NCBI RefSeq assembly: GCF_002892795.1
Contig: NZ_PJMC01000013.1
Coordinates: 62,001-126,000 of the forward strand
From: Arthrobacter sp. AFG20
Lineage (GTDB): Bacteria; Actinomycetota; Actinomycetes; Actinomycetales; Micrococcaceae
DNA: 64,000 bases
Direction: 5' to 3'
Shown: positions 1-7,839 of the stretch, one piece after another
How the letters are laid out: each line of letters begins with the position of its first letter
Position numbering within the stretch: the first letter of the stretch is position 1
The notes under the pieces: model-generated
Databases searched by the model: none
Told to the model about the DNA's origin: nothing
The model's input: only the letters and a program-made list of their open reading frames with translations
Made by a program: the position numbers and the translations under genes

Positions 1-102
1 ATTCCTTTTTAAGTACTCATTCCGGCTGAGCCCGGAACCAAGCCACGTGCCATCACCGCCGCGGGGCGTGGGCAGTTGCCGTGGAAGAAGACTACAACGC
101 AG

Positions 103-155
103 GGCACCGGCTTGTCCCGCATTTTTCGGAACGGTGCCTTTTCGTTATGCGGGAC
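103..155. repeat. Interleaved inverted repeats downstream of pabC
   Basis: Two inverted repeats interleave here. GGCACCG (103-109) pairs with CGGTGCC (132-138), and GTCCCGCAT (114-122) pairs with ATGCGGGAC (147-155). The order A-B-A'-B' allows either two mutually exclusive hairpins or a pseudoknot. They lie just past the pabC stop, so in the minus direction they are its probable 3' end structure. A TTTT run (138-142) follows the A' arm on the plus strand. The rest of bases 1-158 shows no gene. Confidence 0.45.
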
Positions 156-158
156 GGG

Positions 159-1091
159 TTACTCGATTCCGGCGAACAGTTCGTTCAGCTCGGCGGTCAG
201 TTGCTTGCGGAGTGCCGGCGTGCCGATTTCGCGGCCGTCGACGTGATTGACCGGCGCCAGGAGACGGATGCTGGAAATCAGCCAGACGGCGTCGGCGTCC
301 GCCAGGTCCTGGGGCTTCAGCGGGCCGTAGCCCAGTTCCCAGCCGGCGGCCTTGGCCGCGGCGAAGAGGGCGCCCTGCGACGTTCCTGGGAGAATGCCGC
401 TGTCCAGCTGCGGCGTGACGAGACGCTTGACTGTTGTTCCGGCGTCGTTCTTCTCCACGTTCGCCAGCAGCACGGTGGACGTGGGGCCCTCCAGCACGCG
501 GCCGTCCGAGGACGTGAAGATGACATCGTCCGCCCCTTGCTTGTGGGCATGGCGCAGCGCTGCCATGTTCACCGCATATGACAGGGTTTTAGCGCCTAGC
601 AGCAGCCACGGGGCGCGCTCGGCCGCGTCGCTGTCATAGCCGCGGTCAAGGAGGATCACGTCGATTCCAGTCTCGCGCTGGCGCCGTCCGGCCACGGCTA
701 CGGGGGAGACCTGAACCCAGCAGGTGGGGGCGGAGGCGCCCTCGACGCCGCGCGTGACCATAAGCTTGACCACGGCCTCGTCCAGCTCCGGGGAGGGTGC
801 CGGGTTATCGGAGCGGAACGCCGCGATGCCCGTCTCGACTGCACGGCGCCAGCCGTCCGGCCCCGGAATCTCAAGGTCCAATGCCTGCGCCGAGCGGGCC
901 AGCCGGTCCAGGTGGGCCTGGATCTTCCGCGTGTGGCCGGCGACGGCGAGCATGGACTCGAACACGCCATCACCGCGGGTGGCACCCAAATCAGTGGCCA
1001 TCAGCTGCGGCTTTTCGGGGTCGGCAATCCTTCCGTTCTCATAGTCCGGATCCAGGAACACCAGCACGGTGTGGGAGGTGCGAGACTTCAT
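159..1091 (-). CDS. pabC: Aminodeoxychorismate lyase (class IV aminotransferase fold)
   Basis: A 310-residue PLP enzyme of fold type IV. The expected reaction is cleavage of 4-amino-4-deoxychorismate to p-aminobenzoate and pyruvate in cytoplasmic folate synthesis. The PLP lysine is most likely K168, in GAKTLSYAVN. The glutamate-containing strand DGRVLEGPTSTVLL follows about 30 residues later, as in this family. The N-terminal part has the RGDGVFES motif typical of class IV enzymes. A kinase-PabB fusion supplying the preceding step lies about 1.7 kb away on the same strand, with cardiolipin synthase on the opposite strand between them, so the two are not one operon. Branched-chain or D-amino-acid aminotransferases share the fold, but the nearby pabB favours PabC. 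The ATG start gives a normal length. Confidence 0.85.
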   Translation of the reverse strand: MKSRTSHTVLVFLDPDYENGRIADPEKPQLMATDLGATRGDGVFESMLAVAGHTRKIQAHLDRLARSAQALDLEIPGPDGWRRAVETGIAAFRSDNPAPSPELDEAVVKLMVTRGVEGASAPTCWVQVSPVAVAGRRQRETGIDVILLDRGYDSDAAERAPWLLLGAKTLSYAVNMAALRHAHKQGADDVIFTSSDGRVLEGPTSTVLLANVEKNDAGTTVKRLVTPQLDSGILPGTSQGALFAAAKAAGWELGYGPLKPQDLADADAVWLISSIRLLAPVNHVDGREIGTPALRKQLTAELNELFAGIE

Positions 1092-1184
1092 GCCTCAAGC
1101 TTAGTGCGGCCGGTGCCCGATAGGCTGGCATCGCCGCTCCAAACGGAATGGCTGCGAGGGTAAGAAATAACGGGGGTTTCAACT

Positions 1185-2660
1185 GTGTTGTGGCCATTTC
1201 CGCTGGCGGAAACACTGCCGGCATGGCTGATCCTGCTGCTCAGCGGCGTGGATCTGGTTATCAGGGTCCTGGCAGTGGGCATTATCCCGGGCAACCGGCG
1301 GCCCACTACAGCCATGGCCTGGCTGCTCGGCATTTTCTTCGTCCCGGCCGTGGGACTGATCCTCTTCCTGCTCTTCGGTAACTTCAAGCTGTCGCGCCGC
1401 CGCACCGAGCAGCAGCAGCTGGTCAACGAGCGGGTCCGTGCCGGCAGCGCGGCCCTTTCCGACGTCGCCAGTGAGTATTCCGGCCCCGAATGGGTCCGGT
1501 CCGCGGCCGAACTCAACCGCCGGCTCGGGTCGATCCCCCTCGTGGACGGCAACCACGTGGAGCTGATACCCGGCTACCCGGACTCCATCCGCGCCATGAC
1601 GGAGGCCGTGCGGAATGCCAAGCGCTTCGTCAACGCGGAGTTCTACATCATGAGCACCGACCACGTCACGGACGACCTGCTCACGGCCCTCGAGGAGGCG
1701 GCGGACCGCGGCGTCCAGGTCCGCGTGTTGTTCGACCACATCGGAACCCTGCGCGTGAAGGGGTACAACAAGCTCCTGAAACGCCTCAAGGCGAGCCGTA
1801 TCCAGTGGCGGCGGATGCTGCCGCTGCTGCCCATCCACGGCCAGTGGCGCCGGCCGGACCTGCGCAACCACCGCAAGATCATGGTGATCGACGGCGAAGT
1901 CGCATTCACCGGGTCGCAGAACCTGATCGAACCCTCCTACAACAACCCCAAGCACCGCAAGGCCGGCCGGGAATGGATCGAGCTGATGGCTTGCCTGCGG
2001 GGTCCGATCGTTCCCACGCTCAATGTTGTCTTTGCCACCGACTGGCTCAGCGAGACCGACGAGTCACTCGAAGACCAGTTGCAGCAGTCTGCCCAGCCAT
2101 CGCCGGGCGGAGTCACAGCCCAGGTGGTGCCCAGCGGCCCCGGCTTCACCACCGAGAACAACCTCCGGCTCTTTAACACGCTGATCTACTCGGCGCAGCA
2201 CCGGATTTCCGTTTGCAGCCCCTACTTCGTGCCGGACGATTCCCTGCTCTACGCCATCACCACCGCTGCCCAGCGCGGGGTGGACGTGGAACTGTTCGTC
2301 TCCAAGAAGGGCGACCAGTTCCTGGTCCACCACGCCCAGCAGTCCTACTACGAGGCACTGCTGCGGGCCGGCGTTCGGATCTACCTCTACAAGGCGCCCT
2401 TCGTGCTCCACGCCAAGCACTTCACCATCGATGACGAAGTGGCAGTCCTGGGCTCCAGCAACATGGACATGCGCTCCTTCTCCCTGAACTTCGAAGTGTC
2501 GGTGATGCTCCTGGGCGCGGACATCGTGAACAGCATGCGCGCGGTGGAGGACACCTACCGCGACATCTCGCATGAGCTCCGGCTCGAGGACTGGATGCGC
2601 CGGCCCCTCGCGGCAAGGTACGTGGACAACGTCGCCCGCCTGACGGCCACGGTCCAGTAA
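1185..2660 (+). CDS. cls: Cardiolipin synthase (phospholipase D family)
   Basis: A 491-residue membrane enzyme that makes cardiolipin by joining phosphatidyl groups. Two hydrophobic segments at the N-terminus (about residues 8-30 and 42-65) anchor it, which is the PLDc_N arrangement. Two HKD motifs follow: NHRKIMVIDG with H229 and LHAKHFTIDD with H409, each followed by a G-S-x-N sequence as in active phospholipase D enzymes. The length fits the Cls family (about 480-500). The start is GTG, with a GGGGG stretch upstream as a weak ribosome site. It reads divergently from pabC and converges with the kinase-PabB gene; a long inverted repeat separates the two 3' ends. Confidence 0.92.
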   Translation: MLWPFPLAETLPAWLILLLSGVDLVIRVLAVGIIPGNRRPTTAMAWLLGIFFVPAVGLILFLLFGNFKLSRRRTEQQQLVNERVRAGSAALSDVASEYSGPEWVRSAAELNRRLGSIPLVDGNHVELIPGYPDSIRAMTEAVRNAKRFVNAEFYIMSTDHVTDDLLTALEEAADRGVQVRVLFDHIGTLRVKGYNKLLKRLKASRIQWRRMLPLLPIHGQWRRPDLRNHRKIMVIDGEVAFTGSQNLIEPSYNNPKHRKAGREWIELMACLRGPIVPTLNVVFATDWLSETDESLEDQLQQSAQPSPGGVTAQVVPSGPGFTTENNLRLFNTLIYSAQHRISVCSPYFVPDDSLLYAITTAAQRGVDVELFVSKKGDQFLVHHAQQSYYEALLRAGVRIYLYKAPFVLHAKHFTIDDEVAVLGSSNMDMRSFSLNFEVSVMLLGADIVNSMRAVEDTYRDISHELRLEDWMRRPLAARYVDNVARLTATVQ

Positions 2661-2690
2661 GTCTCAGCCCTCAACCACCCCAAGCCTTTG

Positions 2691-2753
2691 GAGTTTTTGT
2701 CCACTTGTCACGACTTAGAAGGCCTCGAAGTCGTGACAAATGGACAAAAACTC
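2691..2753. terminator. 26-bp near-perfect inverted repeat between convergent genes
   Basis: The arms 2691-2716 and 2728-2753 pair over 26 bp with one mismatch, around an 11-base loop. The outer ends read GAGTTTTTGTCCA and TGGACAAAAACTC, so each direction has a T-rich end inside the stem and not after it. It lies between the 3' ends of cls and the kinase-PabB gene, and its last two bases overlap the stop codon of the latter. Most likely a bidirectional terminator or mRNA 3' stabiliser. Confidence 0.75.
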
Positions 2754-4854
2754 AATCCGGGAAGGTGGAACCCAGGGTGGAGAGCACGCCGTAGGCCTTG
2801 GTGCGGATCTCCTCGTACTCGTCCTGGGCCACGGAATCGGCGGTGATGGCGCCACCGACGCCGAGGCTGAGCCGGACCGTTGAACCTTCGCCGCCGTCCT
2901 GAACGACCAGGGTGCGGATGGCCACGGCCAGATCGGTGGCACCGTTCAGCGAGAAGTATCCGATGGCCCCCGAATAGACGCCGCGCGGGCCCCCCTCCAG
3001 CCGGTCCAGGATGGCCATGGTGCTGATCTTCGGCGCCCCTGTCATGGAGCCGGCCGGGAAGCATGCGGCCACCGCTTCGGCCCGCGGCGACCCGGGCAGG
3101 AGAACGGCGTCGATGGTGCTCACCAGCTGGTGGACCGTGGCGTAGCTTTCGATCTCGCACAGCCGGCTGACCGTGACCGACCCCGGCTCGGCGAAGTGGC
3201 TGAGGTCGTTCCGGAGCAGGTCCACGATCATGATGTTCTCCGCCCGGTCCTTGAGGGACGTGGCCAGATCATGGCGGAGGGCGGCATCGGCGTCCGGGTC
3301 AGCAGCCCGGCTGCGGGTGCCCTTGATCGGCTCGGCGCGCATGCCGCCGTCGGACGCTATCCGCAGGAAGCGCTCCGGCGAGGTGCTGGCCACCGTGAGC
3401 CCGCCAAACCGCAGGTAGCTTGCGAACGGCGCCGGGTTCCGCCGGCGCAGGGCAAGGTAGGCCGCCCACGCGTCGAGCGCCGGCACCTCCGCCGCGAGGG
3501 TGGTGGTGAGGCAGACCTCGTAGGTGTTCCCCTCGGCAATCTGGTGCTGGGCTTCGGCGATCTTCCGCTTGTAGCCCGCCTCACTGTCGCGGCCGGCAAA
3601 TGCCGGGGCAGCGTTGCGGGCTGGCGTCGTGGTTTGGGCTGGCACAGCGGCATTTGCCGCCGGAAGTACGACGCCGTTGCTGCCGCCGGCAACAGGTGCG
3701 GCGGTCACCGCCTCGCGGGCTTGGGCGAGCCAGTCCGCGGCGTCCGGGGCGTCGAGGGCAAGCAGCCACGCCGTGTTATCCGTGTGGTCCAGGACCACGC
3801 CGCGGCCAGCGAAGATCAGGGCCGCATCAGGCGTGTCCGAGGGGACGTCCTCGCCGCCGGTTTCACGCTTCAGCTCATAGCCGAGGTAACCCAGCCAGCC
3901 CAGCGCGAAGTCGCACGGGTAGTCTTCCGGGCCGCGCACCGCCTTCCGTCCCCACACCGTCTCCAGCCAGCGGAAGAACGGGCCGGACACGTTGGCCGTG
4001 GCGCACCCGGCGGTGACCCGGGTGACGCCGGAACTGTGCAGGACAGACTGGCCGAACGTGCCGCCGTCGTCCGCCAGAATACTGAAGCGGCTGCGTTCCG
4101 TCGCCGGAGTCTCCCGGCCACGACCGGCTGCGTCAGCCGCTCCGGCCGGACGCAGGGAGGAGTCCAGCCAGACCGCGTTGGCGGACGCGCCGTACAGCGC
4201 CCGGAAGAGTGCGGCGGGATCGGGGCTGGCATCGATCCGTTCGGACAGCAGCCGCAGGCCGCGCCGCGAGGACAGCTCGGGAACCAATGCCGTGGTGAGC
4301 GCCGGGAGGTAGGTCAGTGCCTGCAGGGCGTCCGCGGGGGCGGTGCCGTCCGCCCGGTTGAGGACCCGCACATGGGCATGCTGCGGGATGTCGTCCGTGC
4401 CCAGCAGTTCTGCCTCCTGGCTCGCCCACTGGTCCCAGAACGGCTCGTACGTCTCGCCGTCACGTGCCAGCGCGCGGGTGCGGCGCTCGCCGTCGGGGGC
4501 GTCCGCCCAGATGACGGCGTCCAGAAGCGGCCTGGCGGCAGCAGCCGCTGCGCCGACGCCTTCGACGATCACAATCTCGGCGGGAAGGGTGACCCGCGGG
4601 TCGCCGTCGTTATGGTTTTTCCAGTCCCAGCTGACCCACGACGCCGCTTCGCCGCGGCTCAGGGGCGCCAGTACCGTGGTGACGTAGCGCTCGACGCCGG
4701 CGGACAGTCCGTCCCAGCCGGGATAGATGTCCTCCAGATGGAACAGTGAGACCTTGTGGTGGTTCCGCAGCGTGGCCGCGAGCTCGATGGCCAATGTGGT
4801 TTTACCTGCGCCGGACCGCCCGTCAATGGCGATGATCACAGGAGCGGGGGTCAT
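2752..4854 (-). CDS. pabB: P-loop kinase domain fused to aminodeoxychorismate synthase component I
   Basis: A 700-residue two-part protein. Residues 1 to about 210 form a uridine-kinase-like P-loop NTPase, with Walker A motif GRSGAGKTT at residues 12-20. From about residue 220 the protein is a chorismate-using PabB. It has PIKGTRSR (K511; the lysine separates PabB from TrpE, which has alanine there), DLLRNDL and GSMTGAPK. PabB aminates chorismate with ammonia from a PabA glutaminase, for folate. A PabA partner is often fused in actinobacteria; here the extra domain is a kinase of unknown substrate. Its ATG overlaps the phosphatase stop (ATGA), so the two genes are translationally coupled. The PabB part is secure; the role of the kinase part is unknown. 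Confidence 0.85.
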   Translation of the reverse strand: MTPAPVIIAIDGRSGAGKTTLAIELAATLRNHHKVSLFHLEDIYPGWDGLSAGVERYVTTVLAPLSRGEAASWVSWDWKNHNDGDPRVTLPAEIVIVEGVGAAAAAARPLLDAVIWADAPDGERRTRALARDGETYEPFWDQWASQEAELLGTDDIPQHAHVRVLNRADGTAPADALQALTYLPALTTALVPELSSRRGLRLLSERIDASPDPAALFRALYGASANAVWLDSSLRPAGAADAAGRGRETPATERSRFSILADDGGTFGQSVLHSSGVTRVTAGCATANVSGPFFRWLETVWGRKAVRGPEDYPCDFALGWLGYLGYELKRETGGEDVPSDTPDAALIFAGRGVVLDHTDNTAWLLALDAPDAADWLAQAREAVTAAPVAGGSNGVVLPAANAAVPAQTTTPARNAAPAFAGRDSEAGYKRKIAEAQHQIAEGNTYEVCLTTTLAAEVPALDAWAAYLALRRRNPAPFASYLRFGGLTVASTSPERFLRIASDGGMRAEPIKGTRSRAADPDADAALRHDLATSLKDRAENIMIVDLLRNDLSHFAEPGSVTVSRLCEIESYATVHQLVSTIDAVLLPGSPRAEAVAACFPAGSMTGAPKISTMAILDRLEGGPRGVYSGAIGYFSLNGATDLAVAIRTLVVQDGGEGSTVRLSLGVGGAITADSVAQDEYEEIRTKAYGVLSTLGSTFPD

Positions 4855-5510
4855 GAAATAGAGCGTACCTGCTGGCTGTCCTGAACCTGGACGTTGTGAA
4901 GCGGGCTGCCGCCGGCGGGGCTGTGACGCTTGCCGTTGCGTGCCCGGTGCTCATCTATCCGGACCGGGGCCGCCTGGTTACCTCCGTTCGCGATCGCATC
5001 CTGCGCGATGGCGTCCTGCACGTAGCGGACGATTCCCGGGACCGCCGCCTGGACCTGGTCCCACACGGCCTCGAAGTCCGCGTGGCCGCCGTACCAGGGG
5101 TCCTCGATGCCCTGCTCCAGGGGATCGCCGTCGGCCAGGGCGGGGTCGAAGCTGCGGAGCATGCGGATCCGGGAGAGCGCCTGGTCATCCGGGGCGGAGG
5201 CCCGGAGCCACCCGTAGTGGTCCACGTCCAGCGCCAGTATCAGGTGACGCTCGGTGTACCATTCGGAGCGCCATTCCCGGGCAACGTGCCGGTCCGACAA
5301 AAGGTTGTGGGTGGTGAGTTTCCGTGCCGCCCGGGGGTCGATGGGGCGCCCGGCCTCGTAGGCGGTGGTGCCTGCGGAATCGACGATCACGAGGTCGCCG
5401 AGCCCGGCTTCAGCGAAGGCGGCGCTCAGCATCAGCTCGGCCATGGGTGAGCGGCAGATGTTGCCGGTACAGACGGCGATGAGGCGGTATGGGCTCGTCG
5501 TTGAGTTCAT
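4851..5510 (-). CDS. Low-molecular-weight protein-tyrosine phosphatase
   Basis: A 219-residue cytoplasmic phosphatase. The P-loop VCTGNICRSP near the N-terminus carries the cysteine nucleophile C14 and the phosphate-binding R20, as in the CX5R family. The general-acid loop DPWYGG lies near residue 137. The domain normally ends near residue 160, so about 55 extra C-terminal residues, rich in Ala, Asn and charged residues, form an unrecognised tail. It overlaps the start of the kinase-PabB gene by four bases and probably shares its transcript. Physiological substrates cannot be told from sequence; relatives act on phosphotyrosine proteins such as capsule or kinase regulators. Confidence 0.85.
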   Translation of the reverse strand: MNSTTSPYRLIAVCTGNICRSPMAELMLSAAFAEAGLGDLVIVDSAGTTAYEAGRPIDPRAARKLTTHNLLSDRHVAREWRSEWYTERHLILALDVDHYGWLRASAPDDQALSRIRMLRSFDPALADGDPLEQGIEDPWYGGHADFEAVWDQVQAAVPGIVRYVQDAIAQDAIANGGNQAAPVRIDEHRARNGKRHSPAGGSPLHNVQVQDSQQVRSIS

Positions 5511-5626
5511 GGGCTAAGCATGGAGGATGGCAGCCCCGCTTGGCTAGTAAGTGAGCTTATTATCGACAAGCCGCGTAAAGTTTGTCGGTCTTGCTGTCAC
5601 AAAATTGCCATGGAGCGGGGCGGGGC

Positions 5627-6250
5627 TTAGTGGATGAGCGCCAGCAGCACGCCCACGGCGACGAACAGGACGCCGAAAATCCTGTTGAGCAGGGTTTGGC
5701 CGTGGGCGTTGTGGGTAAAGCGCTGGAAGGATTTTGCCGCCGCTGCGAAGAAGAACCACATGACGAGGACGTCGATGAGGACCACGGTTGCCGCAAGCAC
5801 GGCGTACTGCGGCAGGAGCGGGTTGGCGGGCCGGATGAACTGCGGCATGAAGGCCAGGAAGAACACGATGGCCTTGGGGTTGAGCAGGTTGACCCACAGG
5901 CCCCGGCGGAACATGGACCACGCGGGCTCGTTCCGGAGGGCGGCGACCTTCTCCTGGTCCAGGTCCGGCTTGCGCAGGAACTGCCTGATGCCGAGGTATA
6001 CCAGGTACGCGGCCCCGGCATAGCGGATCGCATTGAAGGCGACCGGGGAGCCGGCAACCAGGACGCCGACGCCGAGGGCCACGACGATGACGTGCAGGAC
6101 CAGGGCGGCCTGCTGCCCGAGGATGCCCCAGATGGAGCGCTTGAACCCCGCCGTCAGCGAGTTGCTCATGGTGTTGATGGCGCCTGCGCCCGGAGTGAAG
6201 CTGATGAGGACGCCGGCGCCCGCAAGGGCCAGCCACAGGGAGAATTGCAC
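5627..6250 (-). CDS. LysE/RhtB family amino-acid exporter
   Basis: A 207-residue inner-membrane protein, most likely with six transmembrane segments. The N-terminus SFTPGAGAINTMSNSLTAG matches the conserved TPGP-type motif of LysE/RhtB exporters, and the length is typical. It is expected to export an amino acid or homoserine-like compound by proton exchange. The start is GTG (5' MQFSLWLALAG). No regulator of the LysG type is adjacent, and the substrate cannot be assigned. It stands alone between the phosphatase and the methyltransferase, all on the minus strand. Confidence 0.85.
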   Translation of the reverse strand: MQFSLWLALAGAGVLISFTPGAGAINTMSNSLTAGFKRSIWGILGQQAALVLHVIVVALGVGVLVAGSPVAFNAIRYAGAAYLVYLGIRQFLRKPDLDQEKVAALRNEPAWSMFRRGLWVNLLNPKAIVFFLAFMPQFIRPANPLLPQYAVLAATVVLIDVLVMWFFFAAAAKSFQRFTHNAHGQTLLNRIFGVLFVAVGVLLALIH

Positions 6251-6305
6251 CCATCAAGTTTAGTCGGTCTGCGGGGTGGGCTGCGCCGCGCCGCGACTGC
6301 TGGCC

Positions 6306-7118
6306 TTAGGCCCGGGCGATGACCTCACCGTTGGGAATGAGGAACCAGCCGTCGTCCGTGGAGCCCCAGCGGTGCCAGCCGGCCGAGATGCGCGTGAGGT
6401 CGGCCTCCTGCGCGAAGCCGTACTCGAGGGCCTGCTCCGCGAAGGCCGAATGCAGCACCCGTTCGCCCCACACCCGTGCCTGCCAGCGGCGCTGCTGCCC
6501 GGTGGCGTAGAGCCAGTTGCTGCTGGTGGGCGCAACGTCCGTGAAGCCCGCGGCCTGGGCCCACGAGACCAGCCGGCGGCCGGCGTCGGGCTCGGCACCG
6601 TTCCGGCGCGCGATCCGCTGGTAGAGCTCCATCCACTCGTCGAGCTCGGGAATGGCGGGATACCAGCTCATGCCGTGGAAATCCGCATCGCGGACCGCCA
6701 CGATGCCGCCGGGCCTGGCCACCCGCCGCATTTCCCGCAGCGCCTCCACCGGATCCGTCAGGTGCTGCAGGACCTGGTGGGCGTGGACCACATCGAAGGT
6801 GTCGTCCTCGAAGTCAAGGTCGTAGATGTTGCCCGCTACAAACTCCACGTTCTCCACGCCGCGGTCGGCCGCCAGCTCGCGGGCGTGGGTAATCACGTCG
6901 GGGGAGCGGTCCAATCCCGTCACATTCCCTGGGGCCACGAGAACCGCGAAGTCGCACGTGATGCTGCCGGGCCCGCACCCTACGTCGAGCGCTGATACGC
7001 CCCGGGTGAGGTGCGGGATGACGAACGCGGCCGAATTCTCCGCTGTCCGCGAGGCGTGGGCCCGGACCACGGACTCGTGGTGGCCGTGAGTGTAGACATC
7101 TTCCGGCTGGGTGCTCAT
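6306..7118 (-). CDS. SAM-dependent class I methyltransferase
   Basis: A 270-residue protein of the UbiE/Methyltransf_11 type. Motif I is LDVGCGPGSIT (about residues 43-53). The acidic residue ending strand 2 is in GLDRSP, and the post-motif region reads DTFDVVHAHQVLQHLTDP. These bind S-adenosylmethionine. The C-terminal half (from about residue 165) has no motif that gives the acceptor. It is not in an evident operon: the gene upstream in the same direction is the MarR regulator. The ATG start fits the family. Annotations of relatives as ubiquinone/menaquinone methyltransferases should not be copied here, because no quinone genes are nearby. Confidence 0.8.
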   Translation of the reverse strand: MSTQPEDVYTHGHHESVVRAHASRTAENSAAFVIPHLTRGVSALDVGCGPGSITCDFAVLVAPGNVTGLDRSPDVITHARELAADRGVENVEFVAGNIYDLDFEDDTFDVVHAHQVLQHLTDPVEALREMRRVARPGGIVAVRDADFHGMSWYPAIPELDEWMELYQRIARRNGAEPDAGRRLVSWAQAAGFTDVAPTSSNWLYATGQQRRWQARVWGERVLHSAFAEQALEYGFAQEADLTRISAGWHRWGSTDDGWFLIPNGEVIARA

Positions 7119-7170
7119 AGGGAAACGCTACTCCTTCTCCGCATTTCGGGCAGGTGGCAGGAGGGGGGCG

Positions 7171-7686
7171 TTATGGCGTGCCGGAGGCCTCCTGGCTGGC
7201 TTGGACCGTGGCCGCGATCATCGCGTCCATGAACCGGGCGGCCGTCTCCAGTTCCTGCGCCGTGAACCCGGCCATGGCCCTGCCCATGTGGCGGGCCAGG
7301 GGCAGGAACATGGCGGAGCCGTCGCGGTACGCCTTTTCCGTCATCCGGAGCTGCACCTGCCGCCGGTCCTGGCCTTCGCGGACGCGGACCAGGTGTCCGG
7401 AGCCGCACAGCCGGTCAATCAGCGCCGTGGTGGCCGGAGAACTGAGGTTCAGCTCCTTACGGAGGGTTCCGGGAGTTGCGACGTCGCCATTCGCTGCGTG
7501 CCTCATTATGGCGGCGAGGGCGTTGAGGTCCGTCCTGTGCATGTCGTTCCGGCCGCCTGCGGAGTCCACATAGCGGTTGGCCTCCAGGGTGAACTCCTGA
7601 AGCAGCCGTACCAGGGGATGCTGCGTCCCAGGGGCGGAGGCGGCCGGCCCGTCGGGCTGCCGCGGGGTGCCAGGCTTCTCGGCCAC
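7171..7686 (-). CDS. MarR-family transcriptional regulator
   Basis: A 171-residue winged-helix regulator. The recognition region TPGTLRKELNLSSPATTALIDRLCGSGHLVRVREGQDRRQVQLRMTE is the MarR helix-turn-helix followed by the DRR wing. The GTG start at 7686 is preceded by AGGAGG and gives a normal length. It is divergent from the MmpL-type transporter at 7840, and the 153-base gap holds a palindrome. The likely role is ligand-relieved repression of itself and the exporter. The ligand is unknown. Confidence 0.85.
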   Translation of the reverse strand: MAEKPGTPRQPDGPAASAPGTQHPLVRLLQEFTLEANRYVDSAGGRNDMHRTDLNALAAIMRHAANGDVATPGTLRKELNLSSPATTALIDRLCGSGHLVRVREGQDRRQVQLRMTEKAYRDGSAMFLPLARHMGRAMAGFTAQELETAARFMDAMIAATVQASQEASGTP

Positions 7687-7757
7687 GTCCGCCTCCTCTG
7701 CTCGGTGCTGCCTTCCGGAGTTTACCGCCCGGGAGCTGCCATCGCGGGCAAGGTATA

Positions 7758-7776
7758 TATCTCCATGGTAGAGATA
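7758..7776. promoter_or_regulatory. Candidate MarR operator
   Basis: TATCTC (7758-7763) and GAGATA (7771-7776) form an inverted repeat with a 7-base spacer, in an A/T-rich patch that stands out from the GC-rich surroundings. It lies in the divergent gap between the MarR gene and the MmpL-type gene, which is where an autorepressor would bind. TATGCT at 7780-7785 could serve as a -10 for the transporter. Confidence 0.5.
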
Positions 7777-7839
7777 GTTTATGCTGGAACCAATATCGAC
7801 GGCGGCCCCTGCGGCTGTCACGCCCAGGAGGTCTTTCCC

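Noticed and set aside
3130..4749. A 539-codon plus-strand frame opposite the kinase-PabB gene
   Set aside because: Low-complexity Arg/Gly/Val-rich translation without motifs; the minus-strand protein has full PabB signatures.
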